Source: CAZAYY01 sp964489525 (GTDB lineage: Bacteria > Chloroflexota > Anaerolineae > Anaerolineales > JABWBV01). From it: DNA of 64,000 nucleotides. Each line of letters opens with the position of its first letter. Positions within the stretch are counted from its first letter, which is position 1. A program made the position numbers and the translations under genes. The notes under the pieces were generated by a model that did not search any database, was not told the DNA's origin, and worked only from the letters and a program-made list of their open reading frames with translations. Location of the stretch: assembly GCA_964489525.1 (NCBI GenBank), contig CAZAYY010000004.1:62001-126000 (forward strand), written 5' to 3'. This document shows positions 37,649 through 46,663 of this stretch, piece by piece.

Positions 37649-40600
37649 GGGGAGGGGGCTGTGTTCGCCGTGGTTTTTGAGTCTCCCAGGCCGAACAAGC
37701 TCCTTTCTTCCGGGGTGAGAGTGCGGGCAATAAAGCGTTCTTTCGTGTAGTCAATAAGTTCGTCCCGGTCGGTCCAGGCGCGGTAGATCATCATATTGGT
37801 GAAGGCCAGCCAACGGCCATCGGGCGACCAATCGCCCAGGCTGAGGGAGTGGTAATTCAGGGTTATGGATTGGATGATGTCGCCGGTGAGGGCGTTCCAG
37901 ATGTGCGCCGGGCTGGGTTCGCCGTACCAGCCGGAAATTGAGAGAACATATTTTCCGTCGGGCGACCAGTCGAGCGAAGTGATACGCCGGTCATGGCTGG
38001 AAAAGGTAAATGTGGGCGCCCAACCACTGGTGTCGTACAGCGTGACAATACCGCTTTCGTAGCCAACGGCCAGCCGGGTGCCATTGGGAGACCAGGAAAC
38101 GACCAGTGGTTTTTCCCCTGGTTGGGCCAGGACCTGGCTGCGGCTGGTGGTTTGTACATCCCAGACTTGCACGGCAAAGGGCTCGGCGGTGTTTTCGGGG
38201 TTAACCAATGTCCCGCAGCTTCCGGCCAAAAAGCGGCCATCGGGGCTGAATGCCAGGCTGTCTACCAAGCAGTTTCGCGGGTCAATGGTTTGCACAACTT
38301 GCCCGGTATCCGGGTTCCAAAGAATGACTGCACTGGTTTGTGTACCCAGCCCGATCCCATTGGTTGCAATCAACGGCTGGGCCGGGTCGGGCGACCATAC
38401 GCTGGTGTTGAACAAAAGGCAGTTCGAATAGCCGGTGGCCTGGTTGCAGTGAAGCAGGTCAGTTTTGAGTGATTTCTGGGTTGCGCCTTCCTGGTTAGGA
38501 GCCTTTACAATCCGTACAAAGGGGGTGAACTCAAACCCGGCGGTGTGCACCACACGCTGACCATCGGGAGACCAGGCCACATCCACAGGGACAAATGGTG
38601 TGCCATCTGCCAGGGGTGGGAGGGCCAAGCGGTGAGGCAGCCCGTTTTCAGGCGAGCCCTCAAAAACATTCAGGGTGCTCATCAGGCTGAGCCCATCTGG
38701 CGACCATTCTACATCCCGAACACCGCGCTGTGGCAGTGTTGTGGGCAGTTCGCTCAGAGACCAGAGCCGGTGAGTGTCGAGCAGCCACTGCCCGTCAGTG
38801 GAAAGCGCAGGAACACTGAGGGAGAGGGGTATGCGCTGTCGTTCTCCGGAGGAATCCCAGATGGAAATGGCATGGGGGGAAAACACCAGCAGCTGTTGGC
38901 CGCCTGGGAGCCAGGCCAGGCCGTTCAGCCCGCTGGTGGACAGGCTGAATTCCACCGTTTGGGTCTGGACATCCCACACCAGGGCAAAATCTGCCGAAGG
39001 AAGCCCAATCAAATCATAGATGACCGCCAGTTTTTGTCCATCCTCTGACCAGTGCATCCCGCGTGGGCTGAAGCGATTGGCCTGGGTTGCCTCAAAGAGG
39101 GGATTCCAAAGGTCGCGAATTTGAACCTCGAAAGCAGGGTTAGGGGGACCAAGAGTGAAGGCCGTTTCACCACCGGGCAGGTTTACAACCTGAACAGTGC
39201 CATCCAGCATGGCGATGGCAAGGCGCATACCGGCTGGATCGGGGGCGAGGGTCAGCCAGGCTTCCATCAGCCGCTCCATAATGCGTTGGTTATACAGAGG
39301 ATCGCCAGTGAGGGGCAGCCGGAAGAGGGGCTGGTGGGCTTGTAAGTCCCAAAACTGCACACCATCTTGCTGTGCAGTATAAAAAACCTGGCTCTTGGCC
39401 AACCAGCCAAAAGGGCCGGGGAAAAGCGACCTGGCTTCTACCAGAGTCGAGCCTGCTGTTTCTAAATCCACCAGCAGCAGGTTGACCTCTGCCCAGTTGC
39501 CTGTATTGGTATGTTGGGCCAGGATGGTGCGCCCATCGGGTGACCAGGCAAAAATACCCACCAACCCGGCTGGCACCAGGATTGAATAATTGGGCTCATT
39601 CCCCGATAAAGGCCAGGTCGTCAGAATGTCCTGGCCTGGAGCCGCGTTGCGCCCGTAGCATAAGAAAGATTGGCTGTCAGGCGACCAGTTGGTGCAGGTC
39701 AGGTCGTAGCTGCTGAGTTTTCCAAAATCCAGTTTGCGCAAGGGCAGCGTGGTTTGGGTGATTTCTGCCAGGGAGCGCTGGGCCTGGGAGGTATACGGAT
39801 ACTCCTCCAGGGCGGCCAGGGCCAACAGTGCGGCCAGTTCAGGGTTGTTTTCACGCTCTTGCAGGGCAGCGGCTGCCAGGCCAATGCTGGCTTGAACCAG
39901 GGCGCTTTGGCGCTGCTGGTTGGCAAACCAGGCCATTCCGCCAGATATCAGGACAGCCAGCAAAAGGACCACAGACAAAGCCTGCAAGAAGCGCCGGGCA
40001 CGCTGGGCCAGGCGCAGTTCGCGCAGGCGCTGGGTATCTTTCTCTACTGTTTCACGCTGGGCCTGGGCCTGGCTTGCTGCCAGAAATTCTCGTTCCAGGG
40101 ATGTCATTTCTTCGTTATGGGTTAAGGCCCATTCGTTCGCCTGGGCAAGGCGGGCGTTGCGCATCAATTCACCTTCATCTTTGTTGAAGGCTGCCCAGGT
40201 ATGCGCCTCTTCGGTCAGGTTCCGTTGGATTCGCAGGCTTTGGCGGTCGGCCAGGAGCCAACCGCGCAGCGTGGGCCATTCCCCAATCAGGGCTTCGTGA
40301 GCCAGTTCTGCGGAGGCCGGGCCAATGGTGACCAGGCGAGCAGAGGCCAGTGTGTTTAAGACATACTCGACATCTGCCTCGGTTACATCTGCAGCGGAGC
40401 CTGCCAGGGCGCACAGTTCGTGTAGGGCTGCCCGGCGGCGTGTGCCCAGCACCGGGGTAGTTTCGTGGTCACCGTCTTGTACAATCACGAGGCGCAGGAG
40501 CAAGCGCCGGCCCAGTTCTTGCTGCGCCGGTGAGAATTTTTGGTAAACAGCCTCGGCGCTTTGGGCGATCGCTGTGTTCAAACCGCCCGCTGCGGCATAG

Positions 40601-42102
40601 CCAGCCAGGGTCAGGGTTCGCCCGCTGCGCCGCTTCCACAATTCGAGAAGGGTATGCGAGAGCAGGGGCAACCGCCCGCTTTCATGGCCAGCTTCGCGCA
40701 GCAGCAGTTCCACCAAACCTGGTTCAAAATGCCAATCGTTCGCCTGGGCGGGTTTTTCTATTGCCTGGCGCAGCTCGGCCGCGCTCATTGTGCCGATGTA
40801 TTCCTGGTGGGCAGCTACCTGCTCGCGCAGTGCAGGGTAGCGGGCGCAGTGCCCGTAGTAGTCGGCGCGCAGCGTGATGACGATTTTGCAGCCCTGAATT
40901 CCATCCTGGTCGGGAGCCTTAACCAACGCCAGCAGTTCGCTAATGAAGGCCGCTCGTTCGGCTTCGTCCGGGCATAGGTTGAACAATTCTTCAAATTGAT
41001 CTACAATCAGCAGGCAAGACTGGCCGTTGGTGTTCGACCGGAGTGCTTCTGCTTCAGCCAGGCTTTGCAGCGGTTGGGCGGAGGGCAGAAAAGCAATTAC
41101 ATTGGCAACTTTTCCCTGGCGAGCAGCAGCCTGGCGAAAGGCCGGCCCCAAACCAGCCCGCGCCAGGGAGCTTTTTCCGCTGCCAGATGCGCCGATGATG
41201 GCGAGGAAATTGTTTTTTTCGAGATGGCCTACGAGTTTTAACGCCAGGGCGTCGCGACCGGCAAACAAGGGCTGGTCGCTTTCAAGATATGCTTGCAGCC
41301 CTTTATATGGCGGTGCGCCAGGGGACGGTTGGGCGTTGGTTTGGATCACTTCCACTTCGTAGCGCAGCCTGGCGATCGTTGAGAAAATTTCGGCCGGGTT
41401 CTCGCCGTTCAGAATTTGCTCGAACAGTGCCTGGGTTTGTTCGGATGGTGGCAGGCCCAACTCCTGCTCCAGGGTATTCCGGCAGCGTTGGTATACCACA
41501 GCCGCCCCGGCGCGGTCGCCCATTGCGACCAAAGCCAGGATCAGCAGGCTGTATGCTCTTTCTATAGTGGGGTTATGCAGCAGCAAGCGCTCTGCCTGGG
41601 TCTGCACGGCTGGCCAATTGCCCAAGTTGGCGAACTCGTCCAGCAGGCGCTGCATCTTGCGTTCAAACACCATCCGCAGGTTTTCCCGTTCCAGGATGAC
41701 CCATTCTTCGTAAAAACCGGGCAGAAATTCTCCACCGTAAGCGGCTGTTTGATGCTGCAGCTCGTCCAGGCTGCTGCCTGGGCTGGATAGAACGACTGCA
41801 TCGCACCAGTCGCCAGGTTGGAATTTGAATTGGATGCTCAGGTCATCGGTTACGAGGTAGCGGGCCTCTCCCTTAGGTTCCAGTGCCCGGCGGAGCTGCC
41901 AGAGGGCATGGCGCAGGCTGCTGCGGGCGTTGCTCTCTGGCACATGCGGCCAGAAAATGCCAGCCAGCTGTTCCCGCCTTAAGGGTTGGCCATGGTGGCT
42001 CAGAAGGTATGCCAGCAGTGACTGCGAGAAACGGGAAGGCAGGTCAATCAGCTCCCCATCCAGTTTGATGGTAAATTGTCCAAGGGTGGTTGCGTGCAGC
42101 AT
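37645..42102 (-). CDS. SARP-type regulator with nSTAND NTPase and WD40 repeats
   Basis: A 1,485-residue protein. Residues 1-95 are an OmpR-like winged helix and about 96-235 a bacterial transcriptional activation domain (BTAD), together the SARP/AfsR-type front end. A novel-STAND NTPase follows, opening with P-P-Y-K-G-L-Q-A-Y and Walker A GASGSGKSS (304-312). A membrane helix of about 22 residues (FLQALSVVLLLAVLISG region) comes next, then about 650 residues of WD40-like repeats with the recurring W-S-P-D-G motif. STAND proteins switch on by oligomerising when a ligand meets the sensor repeats. Because a helix separates the parts, the propeller may lie outside the membrane and the DNA-binding part inside, a one-component membrane sensor. 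It overlaps the nuclease-helicase gene by four bases. Confidence 0.85.
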   Translation of the reverse strand: MLHATTLGQFTIKLDGELIDLPSRFSQSLLAYLLSHHGQPLRREQLAGIFWPHVPESNARSSLRHALWQLRRALEPKGEARYLVTDDLSIQFKFQPGDWCDAVVLSSPGSSLDELQHQTAAYGGEFLPGFYEEWVILERENLRMVFERKMQRLLDEFANLGNWPAVQTQAERLLLHNPTIERAYSLLILALVAMGDRAGAAVVYQRCRNTLEQELGLPPSEQTQALFEQILNGENPAEIFSTIARLRYEVEVIQTNAQPSPGAPPYKGLQAYLESDQPLFAGRDALALKLVGHLEKNNFLAIIGASGSGKSSLARAGLGPAFRQAAARQGKVANVIAFLPSAQPLQSLAEAEALRSNTNGQSCLLIVDQFEELFNLCPDEAERAAFISELLALVKAPDQDGIQGCKIVITLRADYYGHCARYPALREQVAAHQEYIGTMSAAELRQAIEKPAQANDWHFEPGLVELLLREAGHESGRLPLLSHTLLELWKRRSGRTLTLAGYAAAGGLNTAIAQSAEAVYQKFSPAQQELGRRLLLRLVIVQDGDHETTPVLGTRRRAALHELCALAGSAADVTEADVEYVLNTLASARLVTIGPASAELAHEALIGEWPTLRGWLLADRQSLRIQRNLTEEAHTWAAFNKDEGELMRNARLAQANEWALTHNEEMTSLEREFLAASQAQAQRETVEKDTQRLRELRLAQRARRFLQALSVVLLLAVLISGGMAWFANQQRQSALVQASIGLAAAALQERENNPELAALLALAALEEYPYTSQAQRSLAEITQTTLPLRKLDFGKLSSYDLTCTNWSPDSQSFLCYGRNAAPGQDILTTWPLSGNEPNYSILVPAGLVGIFAWSPDGRTILAQHTNTGNWAEVNLLLVDLETAGSTLVEARSLFPGPFGWLAKSQVFYTAQQDGVQFWDLQAHQPLFRLPLTGDPLYNQRIMERLMEAWLTLAPDPAGMRLAIAMLDGTVQVVNLPGGETAFTLGPPNPAFEVQIRDLWNPLFEATQANRFSPRGMHWSEDGQKLAVIYDLIGLPSADFALVWDVQTQTVEFSLSTSGLNGLAWLPGGQQLLVFSPHAISIWDSSGERQRIPLSLSVPALSTDGQWLLDTHRLWSLSELPTTLPQRGVRDVEWSPDGLSLMSTLNVFEGSPENGLPHRLALPPLADGTPFVPVDVAWSPDGQRVVHTAGFEFTPFVRIVKAPNQEGATQKSLKTDLLHCNQATGYSNCLLFNTSVWSPDPAQPLIATNGIGLGTQTSAVILWNPDTGQVVQTIDPRNCLVDSLAFSPDGRFLAGSCGTLVNPENTAEPFAVQVWDVQTTSRSQVLAQPGEKPLVVSWSPNGTRLAVGYESGIVTLYDTSGWAPTFTFSSHDRRITSLDWSPDGKYVLSISGWYGEPSPAHIWNALTGDIIQSITLNYHSLSLGDWSPDGRWLAFTNMMIYRAWTDRDELIDYTKERFIARTLTPEERSLFGLGDSKTTANTAPSP

Positions 42103-42324
42103 GGTGAGGTTTCTCTCAACTTGAAATACCAGACAGAAAAGCCACGGCTTTGCTTTTTGAGCACTGCCCGTGCAAAATCCTCCTGCCCAGAGCGATGATT
42201 ATGGTTTATATTTTAACCAAAAAACCGACAGCTGGCATGAGAAATACCGCCCTGATTTTGAAAGTTAACACACCCAGGCCAGGTGCCCATGAGGGCAGGT
42301 GCTCAAGATCGTTGCCGGGGAAGA
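42103..42324. other. Intergenic region between kinase and SARP genes
   Basis: 222 bp with AT-rich sequence on the minus strand about 100 bases before the SARP start (CATAAT-like -10 near 42195-42200). No strong terminator for the kinase gene and no convincing Shine-Dalgarno for the SARP gene were seen. No gene found. Confidence 0.3.
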
Positions 42325-44226
42325 TTATTGGTCGTACGGTGTAAACCCGGGGAGGTAAACGCAGTTTCCGCTCCCTTGTATGACTGTGTGGTCGGGGTTG
42401 GCCACCAGGGCGCACATTTGCCGGGCATCCGCAGGCCGGTCTGTGGTTTTGTAATCGTTGAAGGGATTGGGTCCAGTCCAAACCACCCAGGGGCCAGTTT
42501 GGGGCAGGCCGGCGTTTTCAGGCAGCACCGTATCAAAGAAGAAGTGGACGTGGGTGCTGCCGGCTTCTTCTGTAAAACCTGTGGTCGTGTACTCCACCAG
42601 GTAGACACCATTTTCTTCATTGATCCCGGTGATCCGGACAGTCAGGGCTGGCGGAACCGGGGTGCCCTCTGTTGGGGTTGTTGGTGCGCTGGCTTCCGGT
42701 GCGGCGGGTAGGTCAAAGCAGTTCCCGCTCTCACCTTGGACGGTGTGGTCGGGGTTGGCCACCAGGGCACAAATCTGCTTTGCGTCTGCGGGCCGGTCTG
42801 CGAGCTGTAGTTCAGTGTAGGGGCTGAGGCCGCCGTACATGTAAAAGTCGCTGAATGGTCGTCCAGCCTCACGAGCGGGGGTGGTGTCGAAGAAAAAATG
42901 AATATGAAACCCGCCATTGGTTATTTCGAAACCAACGATGTCATACTGGACGACATAGAACTCACCCACCAGGGTGACGTTGGTGATGGTAACTTCTGGG
43001 AACGGCGTTGGGGTTGGTGAAATTTCCGTGGGTGCCGGTAAATTTTCAGTAGGAGTTGGCGGGTTTACAGTGGGTGTATCCAATGCGCCAGACAGGATGC
43101 TGCTGGTGGCGGTCGGGTTGGCAGCGGTCGGATTGGAGCCGCCCCCCAGGGTGGATGCCAAATAAATGATTGGCAAAAGCAGGATTGCAGCAATCACAGC
43201 ATAGAGCGCCCACGAGCGAGGTTTAGATAGCTGGGGGGTAGTTTGGGCAGCCGTTGGGGCAGGTGTGTGATAGTGTGGTGGGTTCGCTGCGGGTTGGGCG
43301 TAGGTGGGCGGGGGGGTGGTATACTGCCCTGCTGGTTGGGCCGCAGTCGCCGGGATGACCGCTGCCTGGCTGGCAGCCGTTGGGTTAATTTCAACAGCGC
43401 GCAGCGCATCTGCCATTTCTGCGGCTGTGGCGTAGCGGTGCCGGGGATTTTTGGCGAGCGCCCGGTAGATGATTTCCGCCAGGGAAGGGGGGATTTCCGG
43501 CCGCAGCTCGATTACATCAGGCACCGGGTCCTGCACATGCTTCATCATGATGGTCATTGCCGAATCCGCCTCAAATGGCGCCTGGCCGCTGAGCATTTCA
43601 AAAAGCATTACGCCTAACGAATAGATATCTGTGCGGGCATCAATCCGTTCTCCCTTGATTTGTTCCGGGGACATATACCGGGCGGTGCCGATGACTGCGC
43701 CTGTGGCAGTGTGAAGCGCGCCGCCCACAATTTTTGCGATGCCAAAGTCCATTAAGATGGCTTCCCCACGAATGTTGATCATCACATTTCCGGGTTTCAC
43801 ATCGCGGTGCACCAACTCTTGTTGGTGGGCATAGTCCAATGCATCTGCAACTGAGGCTGCAATGCGAATGGCATCGGCCACGGGGATTTTGCGGTTATCC
43901 TTTTCTAGCCGTTCCAACCAGTCTTGCAGTGTTTCGCCGGGGATAAATTCGAAGATGATATAGTAAGAAGAACCATCATGGTTGAAATCGTAAACCTGGA
44001 TGATGTTGTTGTGGCGAAGCCGGGCCACTGCCGCCGCCTCAGCCTCGAACCGCCGGACAAAATCGGAGTTGTCGGACAGGAACGGGTGGATGATCTTGAC
44101 CGCTACAACACGGCGCAAGTTGGGGTCTGTCGCCCGGTAGACGGCCGACATGCCACCTTGCCCCAACATATCCTCTATCTGGTACCGCCCGTTCAGGGTG
44201 CGTCCCTTCCAGGATTGTTCACTCAT
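42325..44226 (-). CDS. Membrane Ser/Thr protein kinase with duplicated ectodomain
   Basis: A 633-residue PknB-type kinase. Catalytic domain at 14-280: glycine loop LGQGGMSAVY, K44, HRDVKPGN (D142), DFG (160-162), and SPEQIKG at the end of the activation segment. A Pro/Ala-rich linker leads to one membrane helix near 338-360, then a Thr-Pro stretch and two external copies of an about 97-residue domain (411-507 and 528-625). Each copy has H-x-H-F-F-F-D-T, a C-A-L-V-A-N-P-D-H-T-V motif and G-N-C near its end. No PASTA repeats. GGAG precedes the ATG. The ectodomain is probably the signal-binding part; the paired Cys could form a disulfide and the HxH could bind metal. It is the first gene on this strand before the SARP regulator, 222 bases away. 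Confidence 0.9.
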   Translation of the reverse strand: MSEQSWKGRTLNGRYQIEDMLGQGGMSAVYRATDPNLRRVVAVKIIHPFLSDNSDFVRRFEAEAAAVARLRHNNIIQVYDFNHDGSSYYIIFEFIPGETLQDWLERLEKDNRKIPVADAIRIAASVADALDYAHQQELVHRDVKPGNVMINIRGEAILMDFGIAKIVGGALHTATGAVIGTARYMSPEQIKGERIDARTDIYSLGVMLFEMLSGQAPFEADSAMTIMMKHVQDPVPDVIELRPEIPPSLAEIIYRALAKNPRHRYATAAEMADALRAVEINPTAASQAAVIPATAAQPAGQYTTPPPTYAQPAANPPHYHTPAPTAAQTTPQLSKPRSWALYAVIAAILLLPIIYLASTLGGGSNPTAANPTATSSILSGALDTPTVNPPTPTENLPAPTEISPTPTPFPEVTITNVTLVGEFYVVQYDIVGFEITNGGFHIHFFFDTTPAREAGRPFSDFYMYGGLSPYTELQLADRPADAKQICALVANPDHTVQGESGNCFDLPAAPEASAPTTPTEGTPVPPALTVRITGINEENGVYLVEYTTTGFTEEAGSTHVHFFFDTVLPENAGLPQTGPWVVWTGPNPFNDYKTTDRPADARQMCALVANPDHTVIQGSGNCVYLPGFTPYDQ

Positions 44227-44341
44227 ACATTTGCTCCAGTTGCATGAGGGTGATTATAACCAAAAATTGGTGAAAAATCGAATTCATATCGAAAAACTTT
44301 CAGGCGCTCTTTTATGAGGTTTGCTAGATTGCCAGGTGCTG

Positions 44342-44347
44342 TATAAT
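44342..44347 (+). promoter_or_regulatory. -10 element of the CoA-transferase unit
   Basis: TATAAT at 44342-44347 with TTGCTA 15 bp upstream (44321-44326). This would start a transcript near 44354 with about 100 bases of leader that carry two mini-ORFs. Confidence 0.5.
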
Positions 44348-44406
44348 GGCATGGTGTCTTTGCCTATCCAACAAAGTGGTTATGGTTGTCAAACAGGAGG
44401 TGGTGG

Positions 44407-44439
44407 ATGTATTCCCGCCAGCCTCCATATATTAATTGA
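44407..44439 (+). CDS. Leader mini-ORF 1 (10 codons)
   Basis: ATG at 44407 stands six bases after a perfect AGGAGG (44395-44400), the best ribosome binding site in this area. It encodes MYSRQPPYIN and stops at 44439, directly touching a second ATG. The Pro-Pro pair could slow ribosomes. It may be a regulatory leader peptide or only a coupling device; there is no direct proof of translation. Confidence 0.4.
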   Translation: MYSRQPPYIN

Positions 44440-44457
44440 ATGAAAGAAAAAGAATGA
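44440..44457 (+). CDS. Leader mini-ORF 2 (5 codons)
   Basis: ATG directly follows the stop of mini-ORF 1. It encodes MKEKE and its TGA overlaps the ATG of the CoA transferase (ATGA at 44454-44457). It may pass terminating ribosomes on to the main gene, which has no good ribosome binding site of its own. Confidence 0.3.
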   Translation: MKEKE

Positions 44458-45647
44458 AAGCACTCCAAGGAATTCGCGTTTTAGACCTGACCCATATTTT
44501 AAGCGACCCGTATGCCGGGATGCTGCTGGCAGACCTGGGGGCAGAATGCATCAAAGTTGAGCCACCCGGCATTGGGGAAGCCACCCGGCGGCTGCTGGAA
44601 AAAGACCCGCACAACAGTCTGAATGGGTTTGGGGCTTATTTCCTCACGCTCAACCGCAACAAAAAAAGCATCACCCTCGATTTGAAAGCCGAAAAAGGGC
44701 TGCAGATTTTTTATGAACTGGTCAAAACGGTGGATGTGGTTTTGAGTAATTTCAGCGTGGGGGTTACCGCACGTCTGAAAATTGACTACCCCCGCCTGGC
44801 CCAGGTTAACCCGCGCATCATCACCTGCACGATAACCGGGTTTGGAGAAACCGGGCCTGCCCGGCACTACACCGCTTTCGATATGGTTGCCCAGGCCATG
44901 GGCGGCGGTATGTCCATCACCGGGCAGCCTGGGGACCCGCCTACCCGCTCCGGTATCCCGATCGGCGACCTGAGCGGCGGTTTGATGGCTGCCATTGGGG
45001 TGCTGGCTGCCCTGCAGGCCCGCCACCTGACCGGACGCGGCCAGCATGTGGATATTTCCATGCTGGATGCGCAAATCAGCCTGCTCAACTATATGGCCAC
45101 CATGCACTTTCTTTCAGGCATCATTCCCGATAAATTGGGCAATGGCCATTTTGTGCATGTTCCCTACGACACCTTTCAGTGTTCGGATGGTTACATCATC
45201 ATTGCCATCATCGCCGATCATTTTTGGGAAGCGCTGCTGGCCATCCTGCCTGCCGGTGACCTTGCCACCCCCGAAAACCAGCACCAACCCGGCCGGCTCA
45301 AGAACAAAGCCCACATCAACCAACGCCTGAATGAGATCTTTTCCACCCACACCCAGGCCCATTGGCTGGAGATGCTGCGGGCTGCTCGCATTCCATGTGC
45401 CCCGGTCTATAACCTTCAGCAGGCGATCTCCGACCCGCAGGTGCTTGCCCGTAAAATGATCGTTGAGGTTGCCCACCCCCTCGGCGGCTCGGTCCAGATG
45501 CCCGGCAACCCGATCAAACTTTCCGAGACGCATGAGGACCGCTTTTTCCCGCCCCCTTTGCTTGGACAGAATAACACCGAGATTTTTGCAGAATTGGGTC
45601 TGACTCAGGCAGAATTGGACGACTTAAAGCAGGCTGGGGTGATCTGA
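44454..45647 (+). CDS. CoA transferase, CaiB/BaiF (class III) family
   Basis: A 397-residue protein of normal length for class III CoA transferases, which move CoA between carboxylic acids. Family motifs: GIRVLDLTHILSDPYAGMLLADLGAECIKVEPP, written here only as landmark positions 5-40, then a Y-F-L-T-L-N-R-N-K-K-S-I stretch, GFGETGP, and a D-I-S-M-L-D-A segment. The catalytic Asp is expected in the DMVAQAMGG region (F-D-M). The ATG at 44454 is preferred over an in-frame TTG at 44436 because the family start fits and two mini-ORFs lead into it. Substrate not identifiable; formyl-, carnitine- and dicarboxyl-CoA transferases share the fold. It stands alone, facing the PPDK regulatory gene. Confidence 0.88.
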   Translation: MKALQGIRVLDLTHILSDPYAGMLLADLGAECIKVEPPGIGEATRRLLEKDPHNSLNGFGAYFLTLNRNKKSITLDLKAEKGLQIFYELVKTVDVVLSNFSVGVTARLKIDYPRLAQVNPRIITCTITGFGETGPARHYTAFDMVAQAMGGGMSITGQPGDPPTRSGIPIGDLSGGLMAAIGVLAALQARHLTGRGQHVDISMLDAQISLLNYMATMHFLSGIIPDKLGNGHFVHVPYDTFQCSDGYIIIAIIADHFWEALLAILPAGDLATPENQHQPGRLKNKAHINQRLNEIFSTHTQAHWLEMLRAARIPCAPVYNLQQAISDPQVLARKMIVEVAHPLGGSVQMPGNPIKLSETHEDRFFPPPLLGQNNTEIFAELGLTQAELDDLKQAGVI

Positions 45648-45666
45648 GGTGATTGTCTGCAAGGGG

Positions 45667-46479
45667 TTAAAGACGCCGGCTCAGTTTGCGCACAATCTCG
45701 TCTGCCCCCATCTCAATGGTTTTATCGGTCATGTCAATGATTTGGAAACCTGCCTGCCGGAACAGCTTTTTTGCCTCCCGCAGTTCTTCCTCAACTGCTT
45801 CTGGATCCACATAGGCCGATGATCCAGTCACCCCCAGATGTACCTGGCGTTGGATGCGATAGGACATCAACTGCCCGATATCAATCGTAAGCCCAAAAAC
45901 ACGCTGCGAATCCAGGGTGAAGAGCACATCTGGAATTGGCAGCTGGGGTACAAATGGATAATTGGCTGCCTTATACCCCAGCACAGCAAGGTAAAGGCTG
46001 AGCGGCGTTTTGCCCACGCGCGAAACCCCCACCAGCAACACATCGGCATCCCGCCAGCCTTCGGGGTTTTTCCCATCGTCTTGGGCCAGGGTGTAATCCA
46101 TCGCCGCCACCCGCTCAAAGTATTCCTGGTGAAGCTGGCGATAGAGGCCCGGTAGGCCCGCAGGTTGGGCGCCGATCACCGGCGTCAGCCACTCGAAAAG
46201 GGCCCCAACCAGATCCACTGCGATTACCCCGCGCTGCCTGGCTTCATTCACCAGGAAATCGCGCAGCCCAAGATCCACCAACGTGTGCACCACCAGGGCA
46301 TTCTCGGCCTGGGCCTGCGCCAGTAAATCGAGCACCTGCTCGGTTTGCCGGACAATCCCAATCACCTTTACATGCACCTTCGCATCCGGGTATTGGGCCA
46401 GCACGGTATTGACCAGGTGTTCACCGCTGCTGCCAACACCCCCGGACACCACATAGATTGTTGGGTTTTGTGCCTTCAT
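45667..46479 (-). CDS. Pyruvate,phosphate dikinase regulatory protein-type kinase/pyrophosphorylase
   Basis: A 270-residue protein of the DUF299/PSRP family. These bifunctional enzymes inactivate pyruvate,phosphate dikinase or PEP synthase with ADP and reactivate it by phosphorolysis. The P-loop GVSRVGKTPLSLYLA is the family hallmark. Other marks are the N-terminal strand with S-G-G-V-G-S-S-G-E and the C-terminal D-M-T-D-K-T-I-E. The ATG at 46479 has GAGGT just upstream; an extension to 46590 is unlike the family. The target dikinase is not in the window. It ends 20 bases from the convergent CoA transferase. Confidence 0.88.
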   Translation of the reverse strand: MKAQNPTIYVVSGGVGSSGEHLVNTVLAQYPDAKVHVKVIGIVRQTEQVLDLLAQAQAENALVVHTLVDLGLRDFLVNEARQRGVIAVDLVGALFEWLTPVIGAQPAGLPGLYRQLHQEYFERVAAMDYTLAQDDGKNPEGWRDADVLLVGVSRVGKTPLSLYLAVLGYKAANYPFVPQLPIPDVLFTLDSQRVFGLTIDIGQLMSYRIQRQVHLGVTGSSAYVDPEAVEEELREAKKLFRQAGFQIIDMTDKTIEMGADEIVRKLSRRL

Positions 46480-46651
46480 GGAGACCTCTTTTTTAATGAA
46501 TATTGTACATGCAAACTCTCGCCACCGCATTATCAACCGGAAGCAATTAACCTGGATCATGCTTCGTGAAAATCCATGGCTTGTCTGCAAAAGGGGCGTT
46601 GCCCCAAAAAACCCATCTCGCCTTTAATATTTTTTTCTGATCTCGGTGTAC

Positions 46652-46657
46652 TATAAT
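46652..46657 (+). promoter_or_regulatory. -10 element directly upstream of the APH-like gene
   Basis: TATAAT ends six bases before the ATG at 46664. Transcription would start at or beside that ATG, giving a leaderless message. No Shine-Dalgarno precedes either candidate ATG (46664, 46706). Confidence 0.45.
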
Positions 46658-46663
46658 TGTTTG

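Noticed and set aside
44436..44453. TTG start giving a longer CoA transferase
   Set aside because: The extra residues are not family-like and the region is better explained by two mini-ORFs leading to the ATG at 44454.
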